29,618 bases of DNA from JALOOE01 sp964423545 (GTDB lineage: Bacteria > Chloroflexota > Anaerolineae > CG2-30-64-16). The notes below the pieces were generated by a model. The model did not search any database. It saw only the letters and a program-made list of their open reading frames with translations, and was not told where the DNA came from. The stretch spans positions 1-29,618 of the forward strand of contig CAYRFV010000034.1 in the NCBI GenBank assembly GCA_964423545.1, written 5' to 3'. The position numbers were made by a program, and so were the translations under genes. Within the stretch, counting starts at the first letter, position 1, and the number at the start of each line of letters is the position of its first letter. Positions 8,477-19,025 of the stretch are shown here, piece after piece.

Positions 8477-11119
8477 TCAGCTCACCCGTTCCTTCTTGTA
8501 TGCCTCCAGGATATCCCCGACTTCGAGCTCGTTGAAGTTGTTAAGGCTAAGGCCGCACTCGAAGCCGGTCTTCACCTCGGTGGCATCCTCCTGGAACCGT
8601 TTCAGGGTGCCGATACGATCTTCTTTGACAACTGCGCCGTTCCGCTTCACGCGCACTGACGCCCCGCGCTGGATCTCGCCGTCGGTGATGTAGCAGCCGG
8701 CCACCCGACCGACCTTCGAGATGTGGAAGACCGCGCGCACCTCGGCGTGGCCCAAGACGACATCCTTGTACACCGGCTCCAGCATGCCCTTGAGGGCCTT
8801 CTCCACATCCTCAATGATATTGTAGATGACAGAGTAGGTGCGGACATCCACCCCTTCCTGCTCGGCCATGCGCTGCGACGCCGCATCGGCGGTCACGTTG
8901 AAGCCAAGGATGATCGCGCGCGATGCCACGGCAAGCATGACATCCGACTCGTTGATATTGCCGATCGCCTGATGCAGAATCTTCACGTGCAGCTTGTCGT
9001 CACCCAGCTTCTCCAGGGAGTTCACGATGGGTTCGACGGAACCCTGCACATCCGCCTTCAAGATCAGGTTGAGCTCTTTCACCTGTCCAGCCTGCGCCTG
9101 GGCGAAGATGCTCTCAAGCGCGACGGCTTTCGGGGCGGTGGCGGCGGTCGTATCGGCGCGCTTCTGCGCCTGTCGCTCCGCCGCGAGCGCACGAGCGGTG
9201 CGCTCGTCCGCCTGGACCGAGAACGTGTCGCCGGCGGCGGCCACGTCTGACATGCCAAGCACCACGACCGGTGTGGCAGGCAGCGCTTCACTGATCGGCT
9301 GGCCCTTGTCGTCGTACAGTGCCCGCATCTTGCCATAGATATCGCCGGCGACGATGCTGTCGCTGACGCGCAGCGTGCCGTTTTGCACGAGCAGCGTTGC
9401 AAGCGGCCCGCGGGACTTGTCCAGCCGGCTCTCGATCACCGTGCCGACGCAGTTGCCCTGCGGATTGGCCTTCAGCGGGTCGATATCGGCGACGAGCAGG
9501 ATGTTTTCGAGCAGGTCATCGATGCCCCGGCGGAACTTCGCCGACACCGGCACGCAGATGACGTCGCCGCCGTATTCCTCGATCAGCAGCCCGTTGTCCG
9601 CAAGCTCCTGTTTGACGCGATCGGGATTGGCGTTTGGCTTGTCTATTTTGTTCAACGCGACGATGATCGGCACCTTGGCAGCGCGCACATGTGCGATCGC
9701 TTCCTTGGTCTGCGGCATAACCCCATCGTCAGCGGCGACGACCAACACAGCCATGTCGGTGACCATGGCGCCCCGAGCGCGCATGGCGGTGAACGCTTCA
9801 TGCCCTGGCGTATCCAGGAAGGTGATCTTGCGTCCCTGGCGTTCGACCTGATAGGCGCCGATATGCTGAGTGATGCCGCCCGCCTCGCCGTCCACCACGC
9901 GTGTTTCGCGGATCGCATCAAGCAGAGTCGTCTTGCCGTGGTCGACATGCCCAAGCACCGTCACGACAGGCGGTCGAACTACGAGCTCCTCCGGCCTTTC
10001 GCTGGCGATGATCTGCTGACGCAGGGTCTTGGGGGTCTCCTCGACCACCTCGACGACCTCTGGCTCCGGCGGCGCGTCGCGCTTCACCGTAATCCCGAGA
10101 TCCTCTCCCACAACCTGTGCGGTATCGAAGTCGATGGTCTGGGTGATAGGCACCATGATCCCGTAATTCATGAGCGCCTTGATGACGTCGATGGCGCTGC
10201 GGTGCATCTTCTCGGCCAACTCGCGCACGGTGATCAGGTCCGGGATGATGATTTCGGTCACGGCAGGCGCTGCGGCCGCGCGGCCTCCTGCTGCCGCGGT
10301 CGCGGCGCCTGCCACCGCGGCGCCTGCCACGGCTGCCTTCGCAGGCGCACCCCCACGCGCACCCGACTGCGGTGGTCGTTGGCCGTTCCGCGAATTGCGC
10401 CCCGCTTGGCCGCCAGGCCTCTGCTGGTTCTGAGGTGAGCCTCCCGGCCGGCTTGAGCCTCCAGCAGGCTGCCCTCCCCTGTTGTGGCCGAATGCTCCGG
10501 GTGTGTTGCCTGGCCCACCCTGTGCGCCGCGAGCCGGAGCCGCGGGTCCACTGGCCGCGCCAGTGTGACTGCTTCTCTGGCTCACTGGCTGGTTGACGCC
10601 GGGCTTGCTGGCGCTACCCGGCTTAGCGGCGCTGGCCGGCTGGCCCATGCCCTGCGACTGTGCCCCTGGTGCTGGTCGCTCAGGCGCGACGCTCGCCGTG
10701 CCGCCGGGTCCGGTTCTGGGCGCGTTCCCCGGGCGCTGACCGGTTACTTGCGGTGCGCTCTTCGGATTTCCGCTGCCTGCTCTCGCATCGCCCCGATCGA
10801 CGGATTGTCCTGAACTGACATTGGCCGGTCGTGCAGGGGGTGGTGGGACGGGCGCCGGCCGCGCGCCGCCCTGGTTGGCCGGTGCAGGCCGGGCGTCTTT
10901 CACCTGCTGAGGCGCTGCCGCCTTCGGTTGGCTGCCGGACTGTGTGGAATCTGGCTTTCGCTGGCCCTTGTCTGTGCCCTTGACAGCCTGCCCAGCAGCC
11001 TTGGATGCGTTGGCGTCTCTCGACATAGGCTCGGATTGAGCGGGAGAGGCTTTCTTCCTCTCTGCCGCGGATGCACTATTCTCTTTGGGCTCGACGCCCC
11101 TGACCTTGTCTTCTGCCAT
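8477..11119 (-). CDS. infB: Translation initiation factor IF-2
   Basis: An 880-residue IF-2, the GTPase that places initiator tRNA on the 30S subunit and promotes subunit joining. The ATG at 11119 has a perfect AGGAGG seven bases upstream; an in-frame extension to 11197 is ignored. Residues ~1-285 are a long low-complexity Ala/Pro/Gly/Gln/Ser-rich N-terminus. An IF2-N module follows (~295-340, ITVRELAEKMHRSAIDVIKALM), then the G domain with GHVDHGKT (390-397), DTPGHE (436-441) and a downstream NKID. Domains II, III and C2 follow, including LKADVQGSVEP and GCYITDGEIQRGA, ending in LEAYKKERVS. Length and order are normal for IF-2 apart from the unusually long disordered head. It lies downstream of ylxR across a 322-base spacer and upstream of rbfA. 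Confidence 0.98.
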   Translation of the reverse strand: MAEDKVRGVEPKENSASAAERKKASPAQSEPMSRDANASKAAGQAVKGTDKGQRKPDSTQSGSQPKAAAPQQVKDARPAPANQGGARPAPVPPPPARPANVSSGQSVDRGDARAGSGNPKSAPQVTGQRPGNAPRTGPGGTASVAPERPAPGAQSQGMGQPASAAKPGSASKPGVNQPVSQRSSHTGAASGPAAPARGAQGGPGNTPGAFGHNRGGQPAGGSSRPGGSPQNQQRPGGQAGRNSRNGQRPPQSGARGGAPAKAAVAGAAVAGAATAAAGGRAAAAPAVTEIIIPDLITVRELAEKMHRSAIDVIKALMNYGIMVPITQTIDFDTAQVVGEDLGITVKRDAPPEPEVVEVVEETPKTLRQQIIASERPEELVVRPPVVTVLGHVDHGKTTLLDAIRETRVVDGEAGGITQHIGAYQVERQGRKITFLDTPGHEAFTAMRARGAMVTDMAVLVVAADDGVMPQTKEAIAHVRAAKVPIIVALNKIDKPNANPDRVKQELADNGLLIEEYGGDVICVPVSAKFRRGIDDLLENILLVADIDPLKANPQGNCVGTVIESRLDKSRGPLATLLVQNGTLRVSDSIVAGDIYGKMRALYDDKGQPISEALPATPVVVLGMSDVAAAGDTFSVQADERTARALAAERQAQKRADTTAATAPKAVALESIFAQAQAGQVKELNLILKADVQGSVEPIVNSLEKLGDDKLHVKILHQAIGNINESDVMLAVASRAIILGFNVTADAASQRMAEQEGVDVRTYSVIYNIIEDVEKALKGMLEPVYKDVVLGHAEVRAVFHISKVGRVAGCYITDGEIQRGASVRVKRNGAVVKEDRIGTLKRFQEDATEVKTGFECGLSLNNFNELEVGDILEAYKKERVS

Positions 11120-11441
11120 AGTAATACCTCCTCGCCACACGGCGATGGCTCCGTGCGCTGAACCCGGCGCGTCGCAACACGACGCCTGGCGCGCCAAGCA
11201 CCGGAGAACCAGTTGTTGACATGGTTCGTGCCACGAGTTCTGCGAATGCCAGCATCGGCTGGTGGAGGAGGCTTTCGGGAGGGTTGCGGGGGAGAGGGGT
11301 GGGCTAACTAGAAGTTACATCAGCTCCCCCTCGCAACCAACCGGCTCACTCCCGCCCTCGCAGACAGAAGTGAGCATTGCTGCCTCCGGGCCGCATTGCG
11401 CTGCGGTCGTACGGCCGCCAGCATGAGAAAACTCCTCGAAT
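11120..11441 (-). other. 322-base spacer between ylxR and infB, with a stem-loop
   Basis: No gene is seen here. ylxR and infB usually overlap or nearly touch, so this gap is unusual. At 11282-11338 GGTTGCG+GGGGAG pairs with CTCCCC+CGCAACC (13 bp, a two-base bulge, a 29-base loop). The rest has no strong promoter that I can identify on the minus strand. It is probably the untranslated leader of infB inside the operon, possibly regulatory. Confidence 0.5.
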
Positions 11442-11747
11442 TCAGTCGATTGTGACCACTTCGGGCAGAGTGGCCGCATACGCCTTGAGTGTCGCCAGAT
11501 CTTCCGGCGACACGGTCGTCTTGAGCGCGGTGTTGAGCTTCTGGCTGCTCAGCGCTTGGTCCCAGCACTCGCGTGCCTTGTGCAAGTAGGCCCCCCGACC
11601 CGCCTGCTTGCCGGTTGGATCGACACGCACATCACCCACGGGAGTGCGGACGATGCGTACAAATTCCCGCTTGCCCTGGGTTTTTCGGCACGCAATACAC
11701 GTACGTTGCGGCACATGCTTCGGCCGCGGCATCTGTGCTCTGCTCAT
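11442..11747 (-). CDS. ylxR: YlxR/RnpM family RNA-binding protein (DUF448)
   Basis: A 101-residue protein with the family signature RTCIACRKTQGKREFVRIVR near residues 15-34 and GRGAYLHKARECW at ~51-63. YlxR folds as a small nucleic-acid-binding protein; in Bacillus it has been shown to bind RNase P RNA and tune its activity. Its place directly after nusA (21-base gap) is conserved across many phyla. The ATG at 11747 has a weak ribosome site and the Met five codons later is an alternative. rnpB is also present in this window, about 17 kb away, though genomic proximity to it is not evidence of a link. Confidence 0.95.
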   Translation of the reverse strand: MSRAQMPRPKHVPQRTCIACRKTQGKREFVRIVRTPVGDVRVDPTGKQAGRGAYLHKARECWDQALSSQKLNTALKTTVSPEDLATLKAYAATLPEVVTID

Positions 11748-11768
11748 CCCGTGGATCCGCGCAGCGCG

Positions 11769-13370
11769 CTACGCTTCGTCGTCACCCCAGCCGCGTGACC
11801 GATGCTGGCGTCGATGAACAAGCTGGCCCAGCAGCTCGTCGTACACCAGCTCGCGCTTCTTGCTCACCTTCTTGCTCTTCTTGCCCTTGGCGGGCTTCGC
11901 ATCGGTCTCGCCTTCCTCTTCGAGTTCCGCCGACTCAATCGGCGTTTCGAAAAACTGCGGCTCAAAGACAGGCAGCGGGGCCTCCGCCTGGACCGCCTCG
12001 GTAATTGCCTCTTCACCGGCGACTGCCTCCGGCTGAGCGAGCGCCTCGGCGCGGGTCTCCTCAGCGGAAGCGGCTTCAAGAGACTGGGCCTCGGCGAGGG
12101 GACCCAATCCAGGCGCATGTGCGGTCTCGGTCTCAGGCTTGGTCTCGGCCAGCATTTTCGCCGCCTGCTCCAGGCTGACGGCCTGCTTATCGCGTTCGCG
12201 CAGGAGCCACTCGGCGCGGCTGAGCAGATCATCGCCCGGCGCCGCAGCCACCTTCGATTCCAGGGAGCGAGTGCGCGCAAGCTGCAACTGCTGCCGCTTG
12301 ATCTCGGCCAGGCCCTCTGTCGCAGCCTCCGTCTCGCTCTTGATATCGATGCGCCAGCCGGTCAGCTTCGCCGCAAGACGGGCGTTCTGGCCCTCTTTGC
12401 CGATAGCGAGCGAGAGCTGGCGATCAGGTACGATGACGATGGCCGTGTGAATGTCGCCTTCCTCAATCAGCACTGTGTCGTTCGGCCGCGCCGGGCTCAG
12501 GGCGTTGGCAATAAACTGCCTCACGTCCGGGCTCCACTCCACCACATCGATCTTCTCGCCGCCCAATTCGTCCACGATATTTTGGATTCGGGTCCCGCGC
12601 AGTCCCACGCATGACCCGACCGGATCGACTCCTGGCTGGCTCGCGAAAACAGCCACCTTCGAGCGCTGGCCCGGCTCACGGGCCACACTCTTGATCTCGA
12701 CCGTCCCGTTGAAGATCTCCGGCACTTCGCGCTCTAACAGACGACGGAGCATGTTGCGGTGCGTGCGCGACAGTCGAATCTGCGGGCCACGCGTGCCCTT
12801 GTGAACCTCCGCCAGCAGCGCACGCACGTTCTGCCCGATGCGATAGCGCTCGTTGGGCAGCTGGTCTTCCGCAGTCAGGATTCCCTCTGCCTTCTTCCCC
12901 AACGTCACCGTCACGGCGTTCGATCGGTAGTCGATCGACTGCACAGCGCCGGTGATCAGCTCGCCCTCTCGCTCGTGGAACGAGTCATAGAGCGCATCGC
13001 GTTCCGCCTCATGAATCCGCTGCAGGATGACCTGCTTGGCAGTCTGCGCGGCGATGCGGCCAAAGTCCGCCGGAACCCGCTCGACGAGCACGGTGGCGGC
13101 GAGGTCCACTTGTGGATCGATCTTTCGCGCATCCGCTAGGCCGATCTCGACGCTGGCGTCCTCAACCTTGTCCACCACTGTCTTCTCACAGAAGATGCGC
13201 AGATCCCCCGTATCCGGATCGATCTGCGCCCGTACGACGGCGGCATTGTTGGCGTAGTTGCGCCGATAGGCATGCACCAAGGCTTCCTCGATGGCGCCCA
13301 GAATGACGGGCCGAGGAAGATCCTTCTCGGCGCATATCTGGTTCACCGCCATGATCAGCTCGCTTTTCAT
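11769..13370 (-). CDS. nusA: Transcription termination/antitermination factor NusA
   Basis: A 533-residue NusA, which binds RNA polymerase and modulates pausing, termination and antitermination. In order: N-terminal polymerase-binding domain (MKSELIMAVNQICAEK to ~130), S1 domain (~135-200, GELITGAVQSIDYRSNAVTV), KH1 and KH2 (~200-345; GLRGTRIQNIVDELGGEKIDVV and LAIGKEGQNARLAAKLTGW are the KH cores). The ~185-residue C-terminus is not the acidic-repeat domain of enterobacteria but a disordered Glu/Ala-rich tail with a Lys-rich patch (KGKKSKKVSKKR). A frame extending to 13400 exists; the ATG at 13370 has AGGAG upstream and gives the standard MKSEL start. First gene of the operon; rimP, its usual upstream partner, is not here. 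Confidence 0.97.
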   Translation of the reverse strand: MKSELIMAVNQICAEKDLPRPVILGAIEEALVHAYRRNYANNAAVVRAQIDPDTGDLRIFCEKTVVDKVEDASVEIGLADARKIDPQVDLAATVLVERVPADFGRIAAQTAKQVILQRIHEAERDALYDSFHEREGELITGAVQSIDYRSNAVTVTLGKKAEGILTAEDQLPNERYRIGQNVRALLAEVHKGTRGPQIRLSRTHRNMLRRLLEREVPEIFNGTVEIKSVAREPGQRSKVAVFASQPGVDPVGSCVGLRGTRIQNIVDELGGEKIDVVEWSPDVRQFIANALSPARPNDTVLIEEGDIHTAIVIVPDRQLSLAIGKEGQNARLAAKLTGWRIDIKSETEAATEGLAEIKRQQLQLARTRSLESKVAAAPGDDLLSRAEWLLRERDKQAVSLEQAAKMLAETKPETETAHAPGLGPLAEAQSLEAASAEETRAEALAQPEAVAGEEAITEAVQAEAPLPVFEPQFFETPIESAELEEEGETDAKPAKGKKSKKVSKKRELVYDELLGQLVHRRQHRSRGWGDDEA

Positions 13371-13437
13371 CCCTGCAATAGCTCCTGCACCGCTACTCAA
13401 TAGTGCCGATGATGTATTGCTGAACGCACAATCCCGG

Positions 13438-13467
13438 ATAATAAGAAAAGTGGGGGCGACCCCACTT
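13438..13467 (-). terminator. Intrinsic terminator in the nusA leader / after pstS-like gene
   Basis: On the minus strand AAGTGGGG, loop TCGC and CCCCACTT form a perfect 8-bp hairpin (13448-13467) followed by TTCTTATTAT. It lies 120 bases past the pstS-like stop and ~80 bases before nusA. Because a good promoter (13502-13530) sits upstream of it, it could end the tgt-uppP-pstS transcript, attenuate nusA, or both. Confidence 0.75.
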
Positions 13468-13501
13468 CCTTAGTCCGACAATGCATTCCACAACTGCCGA
13501 G

Positions 13502-13530
13502 AATATAGCACAGCTCCGGCGAAAACGCAA
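13502..13530 (-). promoter_or_regulatory. Sigma-70-type promoter of the nusA operon
   Basis: TTGCGT (13525-13530), a 17-base spacer and TATATT (13502-13507), with TGC just before the -10 hexamer. Transcription would start near 13495, giving a ~125-base leader that contains the terminator hairpin at 13448-13467. Confidence 0.65.
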
Positions 13531-13588
13531 GTTGTCGCCACGAGTCGTGTTGCCGTCGCGGGGAGAGTGAGCGGCTGCTTCGTGCGGA

Positions 13589-14485
13589 TCAGTGCAGCGA
13601 CACATGCCGGCGTTCGATGATGGCCTGGCCTTCCGCGCTCCGGACGAAATCGAGAAAACGGCTCACTTCGGGAGACGGTCGCTCGGCCGTGAGGAGGTAG
13701 AGGTAGTGGACCAGATGGTAGGCGCCGTCGCGCACACGCGCCCCGACCGGCAGCATGCCTTCGATGGGCACGGCCCGCACCGTATCGGTCAACGCGGACA
13801 TCGAGACGTAGCCGACGGCTTCTGGATGCCGGCTGACATGGTCCACCACCGCCCAGGTGTTTGGCATCACCAGCGCATTGAAGGTCACGCGCTGGCCGCC
13901 CATTACTGTGGACTCGAAGGCCTGGCGCGTGCCGGAGCCGTCTTCCCGGCTGATGATGCTCGGCTCGAGGCTCGGACCGCCGAGCATCGCCCAATCCTGG
14001 ATTTCGCCTCGAAAGAGGCTGCGCGCTTGGGCCAGAGTGAAGCCGGCGACGCGATTGCCGGGATGCACGATCACTGCGACGGCGTCGCGAGCAAACGGCA
14101 GAGCCTCGAACCCTTGGGGGTGTTCCTCGTCGTCCGCTTTCCAGGAGATGGCGGCGATATCCACCGCCCCGGCCTGCAGCTCGCGCATCCCGGCTAACGA
14201 TCCGTTGCCCAGCACCTCGACGCGCACGTTCGGATGGATCATCTGATACGCGTCTGCCACCTCGCGCAGCGTCGGCGCCATGCTTGTTGCGCCGGCAATG
14301 CGGAGCGTGGCTGGCGTTGTGGTCGGAGCAGGCAAACCCTGGCAGCCGGTGCAGACCAGCGCCAGGAGTCCGAGCAGGCTTGTGAGAAGCCCATGCCCGG
14401 GCCGGCAAGAACGCCGCCGGTGTGCCGCAGTGCAGTCACGGCTCGGAGGGTTCGGACGCGTGCCCTGCAGACGTGCCGGCGACAC
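13589..14485 (-). CDS. pstS: PstS-like phosphate/anion-binding lipoprotein
   Basis: A 298-residue periplasmic-binding protein of the PstS type, the solute receptor of phosphate ABC transporters. After an Arg-rich N-terminus there is a hydrophobic segment (LLTSLLGLLALVCTGC) that looks like a lipoprotein signal, with an imperfect lipobox. Mature motifs include LRIAGATSMAPTLREVADAY, GNGSLAGMRELQAGAVDIAAISW, SREDGSGTRQAFES (the phosphate-binding SGT loop) and VGYVSMSAL. The start is taken as GTG at 14485, two bases after the uppP stop and behind GGAGAGG; GTG at 14491, overlapping that stop, is equally possible. No pstCAB genes are adjacent, so the partner permease must be elsewhere, and specificity for phosphate is inferred from similarity. 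Confidence 0.85.
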   Translation of the reverse strand: MSPARLQGTRPNPPSRDCTAAHRRRSCRPGHGLLTSLLGLLALVCTGCQGLPAPTTTPATLRIAGATSMAPTLREVADAYQMIHPNVRVEVLGNGSLAGMRELQAGAVDIAAISWKADDEEHPQGFEALPFARDAVAVIVHPGNRVAGFTLAQARSLFRGEIQDWAMLGGPSLEPSIISREDGSGTRQAFESTVMGGQRVTFNALVMPNTWAVVDHVSRHPEAVGYVSMSALTDTVRAVPIEGMLPVGARVRDGAYHLVHYLYLLTAERPSPEVSRFLDFVRSAEGQAIIERRHVSLH

Positions 14486-14487
14486 GT

Positions 14488-15354
14488 TCACCCTCTCCCC
14501 CCCGCTACCAGCACGATCAGGCCCGCCAGCACCCAGCGATAGTAGGCGAAGATGGCGATCGAGTGACGCTGCAGGTATTGGAGCAGAAACCGGATGCAAA
14601 GGTATCCGCCGATGGCCGCGGCCATGAAGCCGACGACGAAGAGCGCCAGGTCGGCCGCAGCGAGCTCGCCTGCTTGCCAGGCAGCGAGGACGCTGAGCAT
14701 GCTCTTGAGCCCTGCGCCGGCAGTGATCGGCGCCGAGAGAAGGAACGAGAAGCGCGCCGCAGCCGGTCGTTCGAAACCCAGGGCCAGGCCTGCGGTGATC
14801 GTCGCCCCTGAACGGGACACGCCTGGAAAGAGGGCCAGCGCTTGGGCGAAGCCGATGATCAGTGCGTCCTTGAGGCGGATGCTATCCAGACCGCGCAGAT
14901 GCTTCGCCAGGCGATCGGCCAGAAGCATCACGGCGCCTGCTACGGCGAGCATGAAAGCGATCGCCACCATGGCGGCCGTCTGGTGGGGCTGGTTCGGCTC
15001 GTGGAACAGGAGCTCGATCTTGCTCTCGGCGAGCGCACCGACAAGCGCACCGGGAACACAGCCGACCACCAGCAGCCAGGCCAGGCGGCGGTCCGGGTCG
15101 GCGCCGATGCGTCGTTCTTTGATGCTGGCCACGCCTGCGCCGATCAGTCGGATCCAATCCGTGTAGAAGAACCAGAGCACGGCGAGCAGGGTTCCGAGAT
15201 GCAAGGCCACGTCGAACGCCAGACCGTTGATGCTGGGATCCGACCACTCGAAGAACCACGGGACCACGATGAGATGGGCCGAGCTCGAGATGGGGACAAA
15301 CTCGGTGATGCCCTGAATGATGCCGAGAACAACTGCCTGGAGGATGGAGATCAT
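14488..15354 (-). CDS. uppP: Undecaprenyl-diphosphatase
   Basis: A 288-residue integral membrane protein of the BacA/UppP family, which converts undecaprenyl diphosphate to the monophosphate and so recycles the carrier lipid for cell-wall polymers. The two catalytic motifs are visible: QGITEFVPISSSAHL (14-28, with the essential Glu18 and Ser-rich loop) and PGVSRSGATITAGL at ~174-187. About eight hydrophobic segments span the rest. Length is normal. It begins 13 bases after tgt and its stop nearly touches the pstS-like start, so the three are probably transcribed together. Overproduction of this family gives bacitracin tolerance in other bacteria. Confidence 0.96.
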   Translation of the reverse strand: MISILQAVVLGIIQGITEFVPISSSAHLIVVPWFFEWSDPSINGLAFDVALHLGTLLAVLWFFYTDWIRLIGAGVASIKERRIGADPDRRLAWLLVVGCVPGALVGALAESKIELLFHEPNQPHQTAAMVAIAFMLAVAGAVMLLADRLAKHLRGLDSIRLKDALIIGFAQALALFPGVSRSGATITAGLALGFERPAAARFSFLLSAPITAGAGLKSMLSVLAAWQAGELAAADLALFVVGFMAAAIGGYLCIRFLLQYLQRHSIAIFAYYRWVLAGLIVLVAGGRG

Positions 15355-15367
15355 GGTGTTTCGTGCC

Positions 15368-16549
15368 TCAGTCGACCCCTGGCTTCACTTGCGCCCGCAG
15401 CCTTGCGTTGTACCGCTCGCGCTGTGCGTGGCGCACTTCCTGGTTCGAGATGCGGTACGCAGCCAGGAAGTGCTGGCGAAACGCGGAGAACGTGCCCGCG
15501 GTGATCTGGTCCCGAATCTCTTCCATCAGCCGGACCATGAAGCGAACGTTGTGGATAGTCGCCAGGTGTAGTCCCAGGATTTCGCCCACCTTGAAGAGAT
15601 GGTGCAGATAGGCCCTGCTGAAGTGCTGGCAGCAGAAGCAGTCACAGCCCGGCTCCACCGGCAGCGGATCGGCGGTGTACCGGGCGTTGCGCAGGTTCAG
15701 ACGGCCACTTCGCGTGAACAGCCCACCGTTGCGCGCCACGCGCGTGGGCAACACGCAGTCGAAAATATCGATGCCGCGCGCCACCCCCTCCACGATATCT
15801 TCCGGGGCGCCGACACCCATCAAGTAGCGCGGCTTGTCAGGCGGCAGCTCCGGCACCGTGAGATCAAGCGTGGCATACATCTCAGCCTTCGTCTCACCCA
15901 CGCTCAACCCGCCGATGGCATAGCCGGGAAAGTCGAGCGCGCCGAGGGTGCGGGCGCTGGCAACCCGGAGGTCGGGGAAGATCCCACCCTGCACGATGCC
16001 GAACAGCGCCTGATCCGATCGTCTCTGCGCCGCTTTGCATCGGACCGCCCACGCGTGTGTGCGTTGCAGCGCTTCCTCGTTATAGCGCCGATCGAGCGGC
16101 TCGGCACACTCGTCCAGACACATGATCAGATCGGCGCCCAACGCCTCCTGGGCGGCGATGGCGCTTTCGGGGGTGAAGCGGTGCTGGCTTCCATCGATAT
16201 GTGAGCGGAAGGTCACGCCGTCTGCGTCCAGCTTCCGCATCGTCGCCAGGCTGAAGACTTGGAAGCCCCCCGAATCGGTCAGCAGCGGTCGCGGCCAACC
16301 CATGAACGCATGGAGGCCGCCGAAGTCGCGCACCAGCTCGACGCCGGGACGCAGGTAGAGGTGGTAGGTGTTGGACAAGACCAGCGTCGCACCCAATTCG
16401 GTCAGGTCGCGCGGGGTGAGCGTCTTGACCGTGGCCTGGGTGCCGACTGGCGCAAACACCGGCGTCAGCAGGTCGCCGTGCGGCGTCGCGAAGCTCCCGG
16501 TGCGCGCCGCAGTCTGCGGATCGCGTGCAATCGTATGGAATCCGAACAT
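15368..16549 (-). CDS. tgt: Queuine / preQ1 tRNA-guanine transglycosylase
   Basis: A 393-residue Tgt that swaps guanine-34 for preQ1 in tRNAs with GUN anticodons. Motifs: DSGGFQVFSL (from residue 92, substrate binding and acid/base Asp92), GGLSVGE, the nucleophile in FDCVLPTR (Asp264) and the zinc site CDCFCCQHF (Cys302, 304, 307) with a following His. The frame could extend to 16615, but the ATG at 16549 gives the normal MFGFHTIARD start. A consensus-like promoter ends so close to this ATG that the mRNA would be nearly leaderless, which agrees with the lack of a ribosome site. uppP follows after 13 bases; no other queuosine genes are in the window. Confidence 0.96.
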   Translation of the reverse strand: MFGFHTIARDPQTAARTGSFATPHGDLLTPVFAPVGTQATVKTLTPRDLTELGATLVLSNTYHLYLRPGVELVRDFGGLHAFMGWPRPLLTDSGGFQVFSLATMRKLDADGVTFRSHIDGSQHRFTPESAIAAQEALGADLIMCLDECAEPLDRRYNEEALQRTHAWAVRCKAAQRRSDQALFGIVQGGIFPDLRVASARTLGALDFPGYAIGGLSVGETKAEMYATLDLTVPELPPDKPRYLMGVGAPEDIVEGVARGIDIFDCVLPTRVARNGGLFTRSGRLNLRNARYTADPLPVEPGCDCFCCQHFSRAYLHHLFKVGEILGLHLATIHNVRFMVRLMEEIRDQITAGTFSAFRQHFLAAYRISNQEVRHAQRERYNARLRAQVKPGVD

Positions 16550-16559
16550 GGCGGGGACA

Positions 16560-16588
16560 AGGTTAGCACGAGGCAGAGCGAATGTCAA
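16560..16588 (-). promoter_or_regulatory. Promoter immediately upstream of tgt
   Basis: A perfect TTGACA (16583-16588), a 17-base spacer ending in TGC, and TAACCT (16560-16565) as -10. The expected start point is ~16553, only about four bases before the tgt ATG. Confidence 0.6.
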
Positions 16589-16725
16589 AACTCGCGTGCG
16601 AGAGGCATGGTTCAAGGCATTGCTCTCGGAAAAGCAACAGGCACAGAGCGGGCTGACCCTGGACTCTGCGCCTGTCAGGTAGGTGCACGATCAGAGGCGA
16701 TTGGCCGAAGCCAGGCCGATGTCCG

Positions 16726-17019
16726 CTAACCGCCCTTGCTTTCCTTGTCGCTGCTGGCGACTGGCGACGGCGAGCTTTCAGCGCCGGCAGCGGGTTTGGC
16801 TTCCTCGTCCTTCTTCTTGTTGGGAATGCCTGTCGACGACCGGCCCTTGTTGTCGGTGACGTAGAAGCCCGAGCCCTTGAAGATCACGCCCACGGGTTGC
16901 ATGACGCGGTGCACGTGGCCACTGCACTCCGGACAATCGGTCAGGACCGGATCAGAAAAACGTTGGGTCTTCTCAAATCGCACGCCACACTGTTCACATT
17001 CGTATTCATAGATCGGCAT
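16726..17019 (-). CDS. FmdB/CxxC-CxxC zinc-ribbon protein
   Basis: A 97-residue protein of the FmdB-like regulatory family. It begins MPIYEYECEQCGVRFEKTQ and has Cys pairs at 8/11 and CPEC at ~34-37, which form a zinc ribbon. A Val/Phe-rich strand (PVGVIFKGSGFYVTD) follows, then a Lys/Glu/Ala/Ser-rich disordered tail from ~66. GGAGA stands nine bases before the ATG. The family is common and poorly understood; FmdB was first proposed as a regulator of formamidase in Methylophilus. A consensus promoter at 17101-17129 drives it, and tgt lies 176 bases downstream with its own promoter. The family call is strong, the role unknown. Confidence 0.9.
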   Translation of the reverse strand: MPIYEYECEQCGVRFEKTQRFSDPVLTDCPECSGHVHRVMQPVGVIFKGSGFYVTDNKGRSSTGIPNKKKDEEAKPAAGAESSPSPVASSDKESKGG

Positions 17020-17100
17020 CTTGTGGTTCTCCCATGCGTCATTCTGATCGTTTCCGGGTCGAACCTGCGAACAACCAGGTCGTTTTCAGAACTCGAGAGA

Positions 17101-17129
17101 ATTATACTCATGTGGCGGCGATTTGACAA
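17101..17129 (-). promoter_or_regulatory. Strong sigma-70-type promoter of the zinc-ribbon gene
   Basis: TTGTCA (17124-17129), a 17-base spacer and a perfect TATAAT (17101-17106). The start point would be ~17094, giving a ~75-base leader before the ATG at 17019. Confidence 0.8.
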
Positions 17130-17131
17130 AT

Positions 17132-17153
17132 GGCCCGCTCCAACTGCGTGGGC

Positions 17154-17154
<1 letters not shown>
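17132..17154 (-). terminator. Possible terminator hairpin at the end of fhs
   Basis: On the minus strand GGCCCACGC and GCGGGCC pair around a 7-base loop, with one bulged base, beginning at the last base of the fhs TAG codon. It is followed by ATTTGT, a poor U-run that is also the -35 region of the next promoter, so termination may be incomplete. Confidence 0.45.
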
Positions 17155-19025
<1,871 letters not shown>
